Below are positions 15,305-24,441 of a stretch of DNA of 64,000 nucleotides, piece after piece (the stretch's first letter is position 1; every line of letters starts with the position of its first letter). Source of the DNA: Antribacter gilvus (GTDB lineage Bacteria > Actinomycetota > Actinomycetes > Actinomycetales > Cellulomonadaceae); assembly GCF_003946865.1 (NCBI RefSeq), contig NZ_QXTH01000001.1, forward strand, positions 744,001 to 808,000, given 5' to 3'. A model generated the notes under the pieces. It was not told the origin of the DNA. It made no database searches and saw only the letters and a list, made by a program, of their open reading frames with translations. The translations under genes were made by a program, and so were the position numbers.

Positions 15305-18295
15305 TTGAGCCCCTTTTCCCGTGCACGTGACGACCGCCCGGCCGCGCCGGGCCTGACCGCACCCGACAGACCAGGCCGCGCTCCGGCGTCGGGCACCAGG
15401 ATGCCGGGCGCCAAGAAGCTGATGGCCGGGCTGGCCGCCCTCGCCGTGACGGGCTTCGGCGTGGTGCCGCTCGCGACGACCGCGGCCGCCGTGCCGGTCC
15501 CGATCACCGACCCGGCCGTCGACCTGGTCGACGCCGACGCGACCCCCGAGACGCGGAGCCTCTTCGCGTACCTGCGCGACGTGCGCGGCCAGGGGATCCT
15601 GTTCGGGCACCAGCACACGAACGACGTGGGCGAGACGTTCACCGAGCCCGACGGCGTCTCGTCGGACGTCCTCGCCGCGACGGGCGACCACCCGGCCGTC
15701 TTCGGCTTCGACACCCTCGTCATCGAGGGGAACATCAAGCCCGGCGTCTACGGGGGACCCCGGGACCAGAACGCGCTGCTGCTGGCCCAGGGCATCCGCG
15801 AGGCGCACGACCTCGGCGGCATCAGCACCCTGTCGATGCACATGGAGAACCCCGTCACCGGCGGCGACTTCTACGACACCTCCGGCGACACGCTGCGCGC
15901 CGTCCTGCCGGGCGGCTCGCACAACGCCGACCTGCGCGCGTACCTGGACCTCGTGGCGCTCGCGGCCGACAACGCGCGCGACGCCGAGGGCAACCACATC
16001 CCGATCGTCTTCCGGCCCTGGCACGAGAACTCCGGGTCGTGGTTCTGGTGGGGCGCCGCCTACGGCACGCCCGGCGAGTTCAAGGAGCTCTTCCGGTTCA
16101 CGGTGGAGTACCTGCGCGACGTCAAGGGCATCAACAACCTGCTGTACTCCTGGTCGCCCAACGGCACCTTCGGCGGCGACGCGGAGACGTACCTGCGCAC
16201 CTACCCGGGCGACGAGTTCGTCGACGTGCTGGGCTACGACTACTACGACGACTCGGGCGCCTCGGCGGCCCGCCTCGCCACCGTCGTGGCTGACCTCGGC
16301 ATGATCGCGGACGTCGCGGACGCGCGCGGCAAGATCAGCGCCTTCACGGAGACCGGGCCGACGGGCGGCATGAAGCCCGACGGTGAGAACGCCAACACGT
16401 CCTGGTTCACCGACCTCCTCGCCGCCATCAAGGCCGACCCGCGCGCCTCGCGCAGCGCGTGGATGCTCACGTGGGCCAACTTCGGCGGGTCGAACACCCC
16501 GTGGACGCCCACCGAGGGCGAGATGCTGCCCGACTTCCAGGCGTTCCACGCGGACCCCTACACCTACTTCGCGGACGAGGTCGAGGGCGCCTTCGACGCC
16601 GTCACCGCGCCCGTGGCGGCGTCCCCGGTGGCGCACCTCGCGTCGCCGTCGGACGGCTCACGGGTCGCCTCCGGGCCGACGACGCTGCGCGCCACCATCT
16701 CGGGCATCGATGCCGAGCGGGCCTTTGTGACGGTGGGTGGTGCCGTGGGCGAGGTCGAGCTCACCCCGCCCGCTGCGGGCGAGCTGTGGTGGACCGGCGA
16801 GTGGGCGGTCCCCGCCGACGAGCTGGGCAACGCCACCCGCGCCCTGACCCTCCATGTCGTCACCGCGTCCGGCGAGGTGACCGTGCCGTCGGCGGTGGTC
16901 CTCGGGCCCAAGCCGGTCTTCCCGCCCGGAGTGATGGACGACTTCGAGGGCTACGGCGACAACATCGCGCTGCGCGCCGAGTACGTCCAGTACAACGCCA
17001 ACACGATCACGCTCGAGCAGGCCGCCGCGGGCGGCTCCGTCGGGTCAGGCGGCAACGCGATGCGCCTGGCCTACGACTTCGCGGGCCAGTCGTACACGGG
17101 GGTTGGCCGCCAGGTGGGCGCCGACTGGTCCGGCAACTGGGACTTCTCCCTCTGGGTGGACCCCGACACGTCGGGCAACAAGCTCGTGCTGCAGCTCGTC
17201 GCGGGCGGCGTCTCGTACGAGGCGTACCCCTCGCTCGCCGGGGACGCGCCGTACGTGGCGACCATCCCGTTCGCGGACTGGCGCCCGGCGCCGTGGGACA
17301 CCGCCAACGCCGACCGGCGGATCACCCAGGACGACCTCGAGAACGTCAGCCAGTTCAACGTGTACGTCAACGCCGCCGAGGGCGGTGCCACGTCGGGCGC
17401 GATCGTCGTCGACGACCTGAAGGCCGTGCTCGGCACCCCGCCGCCGCCCGTCTTCCGCGACACGCCGCGCACGATGCCCGAGTACGAGGCGATCGAGTGG
17501 CTCGCCGAGGAAGGCCTGGCATCGGCCGTGGGCTGGGGCGACCGAGGCGGCCGCTTCTACCCGACGCGCGCCGTCAAGGCGGGCGAGCTGGCGGCGCTCC
17601 TGCGCGCGTACGACCCGGAGGGCGACATCGCCGACCACGCCGCGCCCCGCGCCGGGGCCACCAAGCTCGCGGTCGCCGAGGCGTTCTGGCGCCTCTACGG
17701 CTCGCCCGCCACGGACGTCACCACGGTGTACGACGACGTCCCGGCCGCCTCCGCGGAGGCCGTCGCCTGGGCGGTGGGAACCGGCGTGGTGCCGACGCCG
17801 TCGTCGACGTGGTTCGGGGTGGGCTACACCGTGAAGCGGTCCGCGCTCACCGCGATGCTGTTCCGGTTCGACGCGCTGCCGTCGCCGCTCCAGCCTGCCG
17901 TCATCGCCGACTTCGAGTCCGGTGACCAGGGCTGGGCGGTGCCGAGCTGGTCGAACGGGACGGCGTCGGCGTCCGGCGGCCTCCTGGTCGTCGAGGCCGG
18001 GACCGACGGGGCGTGGGTGTCCGGACCCGGTGGGATCGACCTCACCGGTCGCACCGAGCTCCGGCTCGACGTGGCCGCGACCACCGGTTTCGACACCAAG
18101 GTGGCGCTCCAGCTCGGCCCCGACTGGACCTGGTGCGAGACCGGCCAGGCCGGCTGGGTGCAGGAGCCCGGGGAGGTGGTGGTCGACCTGACCACGCTGT
18201 CGCCGGAGTGCCAGGCGCTCGTGGGCACGGTCCACGGCGTCAACGTGTTCCTCAACGGAGGCACGCACCGGCTGGACGCGATCACGGTGCACTGA
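15305..18295 (+). CDS. Secreted GH26 beta-mannanase with carbohydrate-binding and SLH-like modules
   Basis: Extracellular mannan endo-1,4-beta-mannosidase, 996 residues. A signal peptide (about 33-63, GLAALAVTGFGVVPLATTAAA) precedes the GH26 barrel (about 70-430). The acid/base is E241 in RPWHENSG and the nucleophile E349 in FTETG. An Ig-like module follows (about 440-530), then a beta-sandwich carbohydrate-binding domain (about 540-715, starting DDFEGYG), S-layer-homology-like repeats (about 720-855) and a final beta-sandwich binding module (about 865-996). The TTG start at 15305 is chosen for GGAGG at 15293-15297; ATG at 15401 would shorten the leader. The SLH-like part suggests cell-surface retention. 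Confidence 0.9.
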   Translation: MSPFSRARDDRPAAPGLTAPDRPGRAPASGTRMPGAKKLMAGLAALAVTGFGVVPLATTAAAVPVPITDPAVDLVDADATPETRSLFAYLRDVRGQGILFGHQHTNDVGETFTEPDGVSSDVLAATGDHPAVFGFDTLVIEGNIKPGVYGGPRDQNALLLAQGIREAHDLGGISTLSMHMENPVTGGDFYDTSGDTLRAVLPGGSHNADLRAYLDLVALAADNARDAEGNHIPIVFRPWHENSGSWFWWGAAYGTPGEFKELFRFTVEYLRDVKGINNLLYSWSPNGTFGGDAETYLRTYPGDEFVDVLGYDYYDDSGASAARLATVVADLGMIADVADARGKISAFTETGPTGGMKPDGENANTSWFTDLLAAIKADPRASRSAWMLTWANFGGSNTPWTPTEGEMLPDFQAFHADPYTYFADEVEGAFDAVTAPVAASPVAHLASPSDGSRVASGPTTLRATISGIDAERAFVTVGGAVGEVELTPPAAGELWWTGEWAVPADELGNATRALTLHVVTASGEVTVPSAVVLGPKPVFPPGVMDDFEGYGDNIALRAEYVQYNANTITLEQAAAGGSVGSGGNAMRLAYDFAGQSYTGVGRQVGADWSGNWDFSLWVDPDTSGNKLVLQLVAGGVSYEAYPSLAGDAPYVATIPFADWRPAPWDTANADRRITQDDLENVSQFNVYVNAAEGGATSGAIVVDDLKAVLGTPPPPVFRDTPRTMPEYEAIEWLAEEGLASAVGWGDRGGRFYPTRAVKAGELAALLRAYDPEGDIADHAAPRAGATKLAVAEAFWRLYGSPATDVTTVYDDVPAASAEAVAWAVGTGVVPTPSSTWFGVGYTVKRSALTAMLFRFDALPSPLQPAVIADFESGDQGWAVPSWSNGTASASGGLLVVEAGTDGAWVSGPGGIDLTGRTELRLDVAATTGFDTKVALQLGPDWTWCETGQAGWVQEPGEVVVDLTTLSPECQALVGTVHGVNVFLNGGTHRLDAITVH

Positions 18296-18310
18296 CCCGC
18301 TCCGCTGTTG

Positions 18311-18401
18311 GCCTTCTCGCCGAGATAGTGCGCTCGTCCGGGGTGGCGATGACCATCGCCACCCCCGGACGAGGACGAGCGCACTACCTCGGCGAGGAGG
18401 C
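18311..18401. repeat. Long palindromic repeat/terminator (GCCGAGRTAGT family)
   Basis: The left arm from 18311 (CCTTCTCGCCGAGATAGTGC and onward) pairs with the right arm ending at 18401. Differences are mostly G-U-compatible, plus one bulge near GGACGAGGACGAG. The core GCCGAGATAGT...ACTACCTCGGC matches the repeats at 12931 and 29839. It follows the mannanase stop by about 15 bases and probably acts as its terminator. Confidence 0.7.
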
Positions 18402-18442
18402 CCAGCGCAGGGTGGGGTGTCCGTTACGGCATCATGTGCGGC

Positions 18443-19921
18443 ATGCGTGAGTCTCTGTCCGTCCTCTTCCGTGCCGGCCGTCTGCTCGGCGCGCACTGGC
18501 CCGCGCTCGTCGTGCTGGGCCTGCTCGGCGTGGCGGTGCGCAACGGGGCGCTGTGGGGAGCCGTCGAGCTGAGCCAGTGGAACTCGCCCGTGGCGCAGAT
18601 CCTGCTGATCGTCGCCCCGCTGGGATATCTCGTGCCGGTCGTCGCGATGCTGCTCATCTGCTCCCGCTCCTTGCCGAACCTCGCCCGGGCACGTGCCGCT
18701 CAGGCGCCGATGCTGCCCTCCGAGCGACGCGAGCGGCGGCTGATCGACGTCGCCCTGTCGGTCCTCGTGCCGTTTCTCCTGATCTACGAGGTCGAGGGCA
18801 ACCTCCAGGCGGACCGCGCGCGGTTCATCAACGAGGTGTCCGCCGACGAGCTCTTCAACGACCTGTTCGCCGCCGAGGGTCAGTTCGACCCCGGGAGCCG
18901 CATCGGTGTTCTCGACGGGCCGACCCTCATCGCGATCGTGATCGGGGTGTTCGTGCTCAGGTGGTTGCTCGGCCTCCTCGAGAGCAAGGTCCGGTTCCTG
19001 GGGTTCGCCATCCTCGGCGGGTGCATGGAGATCTACTGGACCGGACAGGCTGCGGCCCACCTCGAGCGTCTGAGCATCAAGCTGGAGCCCTTCTTTGAGG
19101 AACGCCAGCTCGTGGCGACGGCGACGGCGGCCTTCGGTACCGTCGAGGAGCGTGTCGGGCCCGACGTCGAGGCCGTCCTCGGCATGGCGAGCACGGCTCT
19201 CGGCACCGCGATCGAGTCCGTCGACGTCGCGCTCGTCGCGCCGCTCGCCTGGCTCGCGATCGGCGCCGTGGTGCTGGGGCACAAGCTGATGGACCCGCCG
19301 TCCACGGAGCACCGGATCCTCGACCGGCTCGGGTGGCTGCCCGCGGGCATCCGGGAGATCCTCGCGTCCCTCACGGAGGACCTGCGCGCCCGGTTCAGCG
19401 CGCTGTGGCAGGGGATACGGCTCATCGGGCGCGGGGGTCTCGGCCCGATCGTTCTCTTTGTCCTGGGCTACCTCCTGGCCATGCGCGCCACCGCCGGGGT
19501 CGGCTGGCTCGTGCGGGGTATCGGCGGCCCCGTCGAGACCACGACCTGGACGACGTTCTCCGCGATGGAGGTGGGCGCCGGGCTCGTGATCGCGATGGTG
19601 CTCGCGGCGGTGCTGATCGCGGCCTCGGTGGACGCGCTGGTCGAGCGGGGCCTCGCGGTACCCGACGACGACAGAGCCGACGCGGGGGGCGGTCCGGCCG
19701 CCCCGGCCGCCCCGGCCGACGCCCCGACCGGCCCCCTGGCCGACGCTCCGGCCGACGACCGCACCGACGCGACCGACGAGATCGACGACGTCACGCACGT
19801 CCGGTACCCCCGGCCGCCGGTAGCGCCGCCGGTAGCGCCGCCGGTATCCGGGCCGGCGCGCGGTCACGCGCCCCTTCCGGCGGGCCTCCTGCCCGGCTAC
19901 GGCACGTCGAACGTCACGTAA
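18443..19921 (+). CDS. Polytopic membrane protein M1 of a duplicated four-gene module
   Basis: Unknown function. The 492-residue protein has about eight hydrophobic helices and a cytosol- or exterior-facing tail rich in Pro, Ala and Asp (last 100 residues, with VAPPVAPPV repeats). It is clearly paralogous to the gene at 21900: shared blocks include GAHWPALVVL/AGHWPALVVL, ADRARFINE/ADRDRFTNE and EIYWTGQAA/EVYWTGQAA. I chose ATG 18443 over 18434 because CATCAT lies 7 bases upstream, as GATCAT does for the paralogue. Its last 25 bases overlap the convergent gene at 19897. No transporter or enzyme motif recognised. Confidence 0.85.
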   Translation: MRESLSVLFRAGRLLGAHWPALVVLGLLGVAVRNGALWGAVELSQWNSPVAQILLIVAPLGYLVPVVAMLLICSRSLPNLARARAAQAPMLPSERRERRLIDVALSVLVPFLLIYEVEGNLQADRARFINEVSADELFNDLFAAEGQFDPGSRIGVLDGPTLIAIVIGVFVLRWLLGLLESKVRFLGFAILGGCMEIYWTGQAAAHLERLSIKLEPFFEERQLVATATAAFGTVEERVGPDVEAVLGMASTALGTAIESVDVALVAPLAWLAIGAVVLGHKLMDPPSTEHRILDRLGWLPAGIREILASLTEDLRARFSALWQGIRLIGRGGLGPIVLFVLGYLLAMRATAGVGWLVRGIGGPVETTTWTTFSAMEVGAGLVIAMVLAAVLIAASVDALVERGLAVPDDDRADAGGGPAAPAAPADAPTGPLADAPADDRTDATDEIDDVTHVRYPRPPVAPPVAPPVSGPARGHAPLPAGLLPGYGTSNVT

Positions 19922-20532
19922 CCAGGTCCGCCGAACCCGAACCGCACCTCGGTGATCACGGCGTCCTCGTCGACCAGGATCGGCGAGGTGATGCTCCACT
20001 CCGGCTCGGTGCTGAGGGGGTCGTCGGCGTCGGGGGGCAAGCAGCGGTTCGAGCTGCCCAGCACGTCGGGGCTCTTCTCGCCGTAGCGCGCGCCGTCGTC
20101 CCCCAGCAGCACGATCGTGCAGAGCGCGAGGTCGGTCCGGGGCACCGCCGCGAGGCGAAGACTCACCAGGTACGGCACTGCGCCGTCGGGCACCGGGACC
20201 GGGTCGCCGTAGTCGGGCTCCGGCAGCTCGTCCACCCGCGTCACGGAGAGGACTTCGACCTCGACGTCGCGCTGTACCCAGGTGTTGGCCCGCTCGGGCA
20301 CCTGGAAGCCGACGTCGTAGTACTCCTCGGAGTGGCGGGCCGTCTCGCCCGCCCCGACGTGCTGGATCTCGTGGTGCAGGCCGTTCGGCCACCAGAAAGC
20401 CCAGATGCGGAACGACGACGCCCCCGCGGCCACGACGAGCGCGACCGGCAGGAGCACCAGCCAGACCGCGTTCCGACGCCACCAGCCCACCGCGGCCGGC
20501 GCCTCGACCGGGTTCTCGGGCAGGGTCGTCAT
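19897..20532 (-). CDS. Membrane-anchored ectodomain protein A1 (duplicated module)
   Basis: Unknown function. The 211-residue protein has one N-terminal helix (about 22-42) after WWRRNAVWLVL, then a beta-rich domain outside the membrane. Two Cys in the C-terminal half (LCTIVLL and SNRCLPP) match two in the paralogue at 23189 and may form a disulfide. It is the last gene of a three-gene operon, its ATG overlapping the previous stop by 4 bases. The C-terminal YVTFDVP is encoded on the antisense of the end of the convergent membrane-protein gene (25-base overlap), exactly as in the paralogous pair. Confidence 0.85.
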   Translation of the reverse strand: MTTLPENPVEAPAAVGWWRRNAVWLVLLPVALVVAAGASSFRIWAFWWPNGLHHEIQHVGAGETARHSEEYYDVGFQVPERANTWVQRDVEVEVLSVTRVDELPEPDYGDPVPVPDGAVPYLVSLRLAAVPRTDLALCTIVLLGDDGARYGEKSPDVLGSSNRCLPPDADDPLSTEPEWSITSPILVDEDAVITEVRFGFGGPGYVTFDVP

Positions 20533-21158
20533 CCTTCGCCTTCCTCGTCAGCGTTCGTCGTCGCGGAGGCGAACCCTGGCGCGTCGACGTCGATCTCGTC
20601 GGTCGCCTCCCAGAGCTCGTCCGCCTCCTGCCGGGTGATGCCGAGGTCGACGACGGCCACCGCGTCGCGCCGCTGGCCCGCCTGGTCGTCGTGGACGTGC
20701 GTACCCCGGGCGAGCCGGACCGTCGCGCCCGCCAGCGCGTCGCGCGGCACGTCGAAGCAGTAGGTGGTCCGCCAGGCGTATCCCGGCTGGGAGCCCGTCC
20801 CCTCGGTGCACCCGCCCCGGCTCGTGGGCCAGTGGGTGCGCCCCTGGGAGTCGACCACCTCGGCGCCCGCAAAGTACGTCTCTCCCTCTGTGGCCTCCCA
20901 CGTCGCGTCGATGACCAGGAAGGTACCTGCGGCCACAGCCGGCTGGGACGATGCGAGGGTGTCCGCCGTGCGGACCTCGGTCACGGTGAGCTCGGCGTAG
21001 TCGAGGTCGAGGGTCTCGCCGACGTGCCCGTCGACCAGGAACGGTTGCTCGAGGATCGTGCCCTGGGGCATCACGTTGACGAGGGCGCACGCGGCGCCGA
21101 AGGCTACGACGAGGAGCGTGGTGCTGCGCCAGGTGACGCGCCGACCGGAGTGGCTCAT
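20529..21158 (-). CDS. Membrane-anchored ectodomain protein B1 (DUF4352/telokin-like fold?)
   Basis: Unknown function. 209 residues: one N-terminal helix (about 12-30), then a beta-sandwich-like ectodomain whose order (VGETLDLDYAELTVTEVR..., FLVIDATWEA..., a conserved RGGC...CFDVP Cys pair) recalls DUF4352/telokin-like extracellular domains. The paralogue at 23800 keeps the RGGC and CFDV cysteines. It is the middle gene of the operon, with 4-base overlaps at both ends (21155-21158 and 20529-20532). Fold assignment is by eye and would need a structural search. Confidence 0.82.
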   Translation of the reverse strand: MSHSGRRVTWRSTTLLVVAFGAACALVNVMPQGTILEQPFLVDGHVGETLDLDYAELTVTEVRTADTLASSQPAVAAGTFLVIDATWEATEGETYFAGAEVVDSQGRTHWPTSRGGCTEGTGSQPGYAWRTTYCFDVPRDALAGATVRLARGTHVHDDQAGQRRDAVAVVDLGITRQEADELWEATDEIDVDAPGFASATTNADEEGEG

Positions 21159-21811
21159 TGATCATTCCCCGTCTCCACGGCGAGCCTGCCGCGGTAGAGC
21201 ACCTCGCCGTACGCGAACCACCGCTGGTCGTCCAGCTGGAACGTGGTGTCCTCCTCGATCCAGGTCAGCTCGGCGACGTCGACGGTGATCTCGTCCTGCG
21301 CCCACGCACCGTCCTGCTCCCAGATCAGTGCCATCCGGTAGGGCAGCCCTGGGTTGAACACGTCGACGGAGGTGGCGTCCGCCACGCCGAGGACCGTAGG
21401 CAGCAGCTCCTGCGTGTCGCGCGGAACGATCCCGGCGTCCGCCGGCGGGGGGATGGCGTCGACGAGCGTTCCTTGATGCGCAGGCTTCTCGCCCTGGTTC
21501 GACACCTCGACCACGACGGCAAGCAGGCGGTTGCCCTCTTCGAGCGGCTTGACGAAGCCCAGCTCGTCGGCGACGACCGCTCGCACCACCGTCAGGTCGA
21601 AGGGGCCAACCTCGATCTCCTCCCCGGCGACGAGCGGCTCCGGTTCGACGACCACCGCGTCCCAGGCGCCGAAGGGGGTGAGGGCGAAGACTCCCGCGAT
21701 CCCTCCAACCACGACCCGCTGGGTCGTGGACATGCCGTCGACGACGGCGTCGGCCACGGCGTGGAGCAGGCGGAGCACCAGATCGGCGTCCGCGTTTCGG
21801 GCATGCTTCAT
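21155..21811 (-). CDS. Membrane-anchored ectodomain protein C1 (DUF4352-like)
   Basis: First gene of the three-gene operon, unknown function, 218 residues. A helix at about 33-50 precedes an ectodomain beginning GEEIEVGPFDLTVVRAVV, close to the opening of DUF4352-type domains, and later RMALIWEQDGAW and ELTWIEEDTTF. The paralogue at 24438 has [22 protein letters not shown] and [10 protein letters not shown] at the matching places. The ATG (complement of 21809-21811) follows TACGAT by 8 bases, a leaderless arrangement. It diverges from the second membrane-protein gene, 88 bases away. Confidence 0.82.
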   Translation of the reverse strand: MKHARNADADLVLRLLHAVADAVVDGMSTTQRVVVGGIAGVFALTPFGAWDAVVVEPEPLVAGEEIEVGPFDLTVVRAVVADELGFVKPLEEGNRLLAVVVEVSNQGEKPAHQGTLVDAIPPPADAGIVPRDTQELLPTVLGVADATSVDVFNPGLPYRMALIWEQDGAWAQDEITVDVAELTWIEEDTTFQLDDQRWFAYGEVLYRGRLAVETGNDQ

Positions 21812-21899
21812 GGCGCCAGATCGTAGCGACCCGCGACGTATGCGTGGTTTGCCCGCCGCCCCCAGGCGCCCCCGCCGTCGCGCGGTGATCATGTCGGTG

Positions 21900-23213
21900 A
21901 TGGTCACGACCGATCTGACGACGACCGGGCACCTGCGGGACGTCCCGCGGGTCCTCGTGCTGGCCGCCCGCCTGGTGGCGGGCCACTGGCCGGCGCTGGT
22001 CGTCCTGGCGTTCACCGGCGTCGCGGTCCGCTCGGGGGCGGTCTGGGCGGCGGTCGAGGTGAGCGACCACGTCCCGGCGCTCGCGCAGATGCTCCTCCTG
22101 CTCGCCCCGCTCGGGTACCTCCTGCCGATGATCGCGATGCTGCGGATCCTCGGCGCGTCCCTCCCCGGCGTGCATGCGGCGATGTCGGCCACCGCGCCGG
22201 ACCAGCCCACCGAGCACCGGCCTCGCCGCCTGGTCGACGTCATGGTGAGCGTGTTCGTCCCGTTCCTGGCCGTGTACTCCTCGTACGGGCTGCTGGCGGC
22301 GGACCGGGACCGGTTCACCAACGAGGCCGCATGGGACGAGTTCAACCAGACCTTCACGCAGGGCGGCACCGACTTCACGTCCCGGCTCGCCATCACGTCG
22401 ATCCCCGTGCTGCTCGGGCTCGTGGGTCTCGCCTGGGTGGTGCGGTGGGCGCTCGGCCGGTTCGAGCTGCGGACGCGGTTCCTCGCGCTGGCCTTCGTCG
22501 GTGCGCTCGTCGAGGTCTACTGGACCGGGCAGGCCGCGAGGTTCCTCGCCGCCCAGCAGGAGAACCTGCGCGACTGGTTCCTCACGCGTCGCGCCGTCCA
22601 GGACCTGACCGAGGTGTACACACAGGCGACGGAGCTGCTCGGCCCGCTCACGGACCCCGTCCGTGCGTTCACGTCCTGGGCCTTGGGGCTGCTCGGCTCG
22701 CTGGACGCCGTCGTCGTGGTCCCGGTCGCGTGGCTCACGGTGGGCGCCGTCGTGCTGGGCCACCGCCTGATGCCCGCGCCGCCGCTCCAGCACCCGCTCC
22801 TCGACCGGCTCGCCATCGTGCCCGAGCCCGTGCGCCGGGCCGCAGGCTCCCTCACGACGGACCTGCGCGGCCGGTGGGTCGCCTTCTGGAACGGCCTGCG
22901 GATGCTGGGCAACGCGGGCCTCCTGCCGATGCTCGCGTTCTGCCTGACGTTCCTCGTGGTGATCCGGCTCCCCGCCATCGTGTCCGAGGTGGCCCGGGTG
23001 CTCGTCGGGCCGGTGCCCGCGGAGACGTTCCGGGCGTTCGTGCCGTGGGAGAGCGCGGTGGGGCTCGCGCTGAGCATGGCCCTCACCGCGCCGATGCTCG
23101 CCGCAGCGGTCGAGTGGTTCGTGACGCCGCGGACGCCGGCCGCGAGGGCCGCGCCGGCCCCCGCGCTGCCGGAGCCGGAGCCGGAGCCTCAGGGCACCTC
23201 GAGCGACACGTAA
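21900..23213 (+). CDS. Polytopic membrane protein M2 of the duplicated module
   Basis: Paralogue of the gene at 18443. The 437-residue protein has about eight helices with the same spacing but a much shorter acidic Pro/Glu tail. Conserved positions shared with M1 include HWPALVV, the ADRxRFxNE loop after helix 3, EVYWTGQAA and a VVLGH segment. ATG 21900 is chosen because GATCAT stands 7 bases upstream, mirroring M1. The promoter region is shared with the divergent operon starting at 21811. The final 25 bases overlap the convergent gene at 23189. Function unknown; no ATPase or channel signature recognised. Confidence 0.85.
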   Translation: MVTTDLTTTGHLRDVPRVLVLAARLVAGHWPALVVLAFTGVAVRSGAVWAAVEVSDHVPALAQMLLLLAPLGYLLPMIAMLRILGASLPGVHAAMSATAPDQPTEHRPRRLVDVMVSVFVPFLAVYSSYGLLAADRDRFTNEAAWDEFNQTFTQGGTDFTSRLAITSIPVLLGLVGLAWVVRWALGRFELRTRFLALAFVGALVEVYWTGQAARFLAAQQENLRDWFLTRRAVQDLTEVYTQATELLGPLTDPVRAFTSWALGLLGSLDAVVVVPVAWLTVGAVVLGHRLMPAPPLQHPLLDRLAIVPEPVRRAAGSLTTDLRGRWVAFWNGLRMLGNAGLLPMLAFCLTFLVVIRLPAIVSEVARVLVGPVPAETFRAFVPWESAVGLALSMALTAPMLAAAVEWFVTPRTPAARAAPAPALPEPEPEPQGTSSDT

Positions 23214-23803
23214 CGGTTGCTCCCGTCCATCGTGACCCACACCTGGGTGATCTCGGCGCCCGCCGCCGTCACCACCACGGGCGCGGCGGACCAGGGAGTG
23301 CGGGGCGTCTCCAGCTCGACCGACCCGTCGTCGCCGGCCGGGTGGCACTGCGGCATCTGCCGGAACGGATCGCCGTCGCCGTACCGGTTCCCGTCGGTGT
23401 CCACGAGGATCACCTGGCAGCCGTACAGGTTCGACTCGCCCGCGCGCTCGAACGCCAGCGTCACCCGGTAGCCGTCGGACCCCTCCGGTACGGGCAGGGG
23501 GTCGTCGTTCCACCGTGGCACGAGGGTGGCGGGCGACAGCCCCTCCAGCCGGACCCGGAAGTCCGTCGTCACCGTCTCGAACGTGAACGGGTCCTCGTAC
23601 GAGTCCGTGTACCGCGCGGGATCCCCGGGGGCGGCGTGCGCGAGGCGGTGGCGCAGGTCGGCCTCCCACCAGAAGTCCTGCAGGCGGTAGGAGCTTGCGC
23701 CGAGCCCGGCCACCACCGCCACGGGCACGAGGACGAGCCAGACCCGGTTGCGCCGCCACCACGTCGCCGCCCGACGGCGGTGCTGGTCGCCTCCCGCCGT
23801 CAT
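23189..23803 (-). CDS. Membrane-anchored ectodomain protein A2 (duplicated module)
   Basis: Paralogue of the gene at 19897: 204 residues, N-terminal WWRRNRVWLVLVP helix (about 16-40), then an ectodomain with two Cys in the equivalent places (YGCQVILVDTDG and QMPQCHP) and the C-terminal YVSLEVP. The ATG at 23801-23803 gives a 4-base overlap with the upstream gene and matches A1; an in-frame ATG eight codons further upstream (23827) is less likely. Its end is antisense to the end of M2. Function unknown. Confidence 0.83.
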   Translation of the reverse strand: MTAGGDQHRRRAATWWRRNRVWLVLVPVAVVAGLGASSYRLQDFWWEADLRHRLAHAAPGDPARYTDSYEDPFTFETVTTDFRVRLEGLSPATLVPRWNDDPLPVPEGSDGYRVTLAFERAGESNLYGCQVILVDTDGNRYGDGDPFRQMPQCHPAGDDGSVELETPRTPWSAAPVVVTAAGAEITQVWVTMDGSNRYVSLEVP

Positions 23804-24441
23804 GGCGCCTCCCGCTCGGGGGACCACGGCCGGGTGTCGTACGGCTCAGGCCCGGGCAGCCAGGTCGCGTAGGTCTCGGTCGACGCCGCGAGCTGGGCCG
23901 CCCGGTCGGCGGTGAGGGCCAGATCCACGTGCACCACCTCGTCGCGCGCCTGGTAGTAGCCGTCGAGGTCGCCCCCGCCGCGAGCCACGACGAGGTACGC
24001 GCCCTCGAGCACGTCGGGCGCCACGTCGAAGCAGGCCATGGCGTGCCAGTCGACCCCCGCGGGCGCGAACATGCCCGTGGCGCACCCGCCCCGGGCCGTG
24101 CCCTCGTGCCGGAGCCCCTCGGCGTCCACGAGGTAGAGACCGTCGATGTTCTCCGTGCGGCGCGTGGCGCGCACCGTGACGTCCGCGACGAGGAACACGC
24201 CACCCGCCGTCGCTGCCGGAGGCTCCGACAGGCCGCCCGTGACCAGGGTCCGCGCCGCCCGGACCCCGTCCACGGTGATGGTCGCGTACTCGGTGCGGAC
24301 CGGCTCGGCCACGGCGCCCGACCGGACGAACGGCGCCGTCGTCACGTCGTTCACGGGCCAGGTCTCGGTCACGACCCGGCCGAGCGCCATCGCGGCGATC
24401 ACCGCGGCGGCGACGGCCGTGCCGCGGCCGAGCGGGCTCAC
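23800..24441 (-). CDS. Membrane-anchored ectodomain protein B2 (duplicated module)
   Basis: Paralogue of the gene at 20529: 213 residues, one N-terminal helix (about 8-22), then a beta-rich ectodomain. RGGCATG and ACFDVAP carry the Cys pair seen in B1. Sequence identity to B1 is low except around these cysteines and the segment GGVFLVADVTVRA, so the duplication is old. The GTG start (complement of 24439-24441) overlaps the previous stop by 4 bases. Function unknown. Confidence 0.82.
   Translation of the reverse strand: MSPLGRGTAVAAAVIAAMALGRVVTETWPVNDVTTAPFVRSGAVAEPVRTEYATITVDGVRAARTLVTGGLSEPPAATAGGVFLVADVTVRATRRTENIDGLYLVDAEGLRHEGTARGGCATGMFAPAGVDWHAMACFDVAPDVLEGAYLVVARGGGDLDGYYQARDEVVHVDLALTADRAAQLAASTETYATWLPGPEPYDTRPWSPEREAP

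Noticed and set aside
17045-20872. Long minus-strand open frame across the mannanase and M1
   Set aside because: Shadow of plus-strand genes; it also crosses the real minus-strand gene A1 in another frame and shows no recognisable motif.
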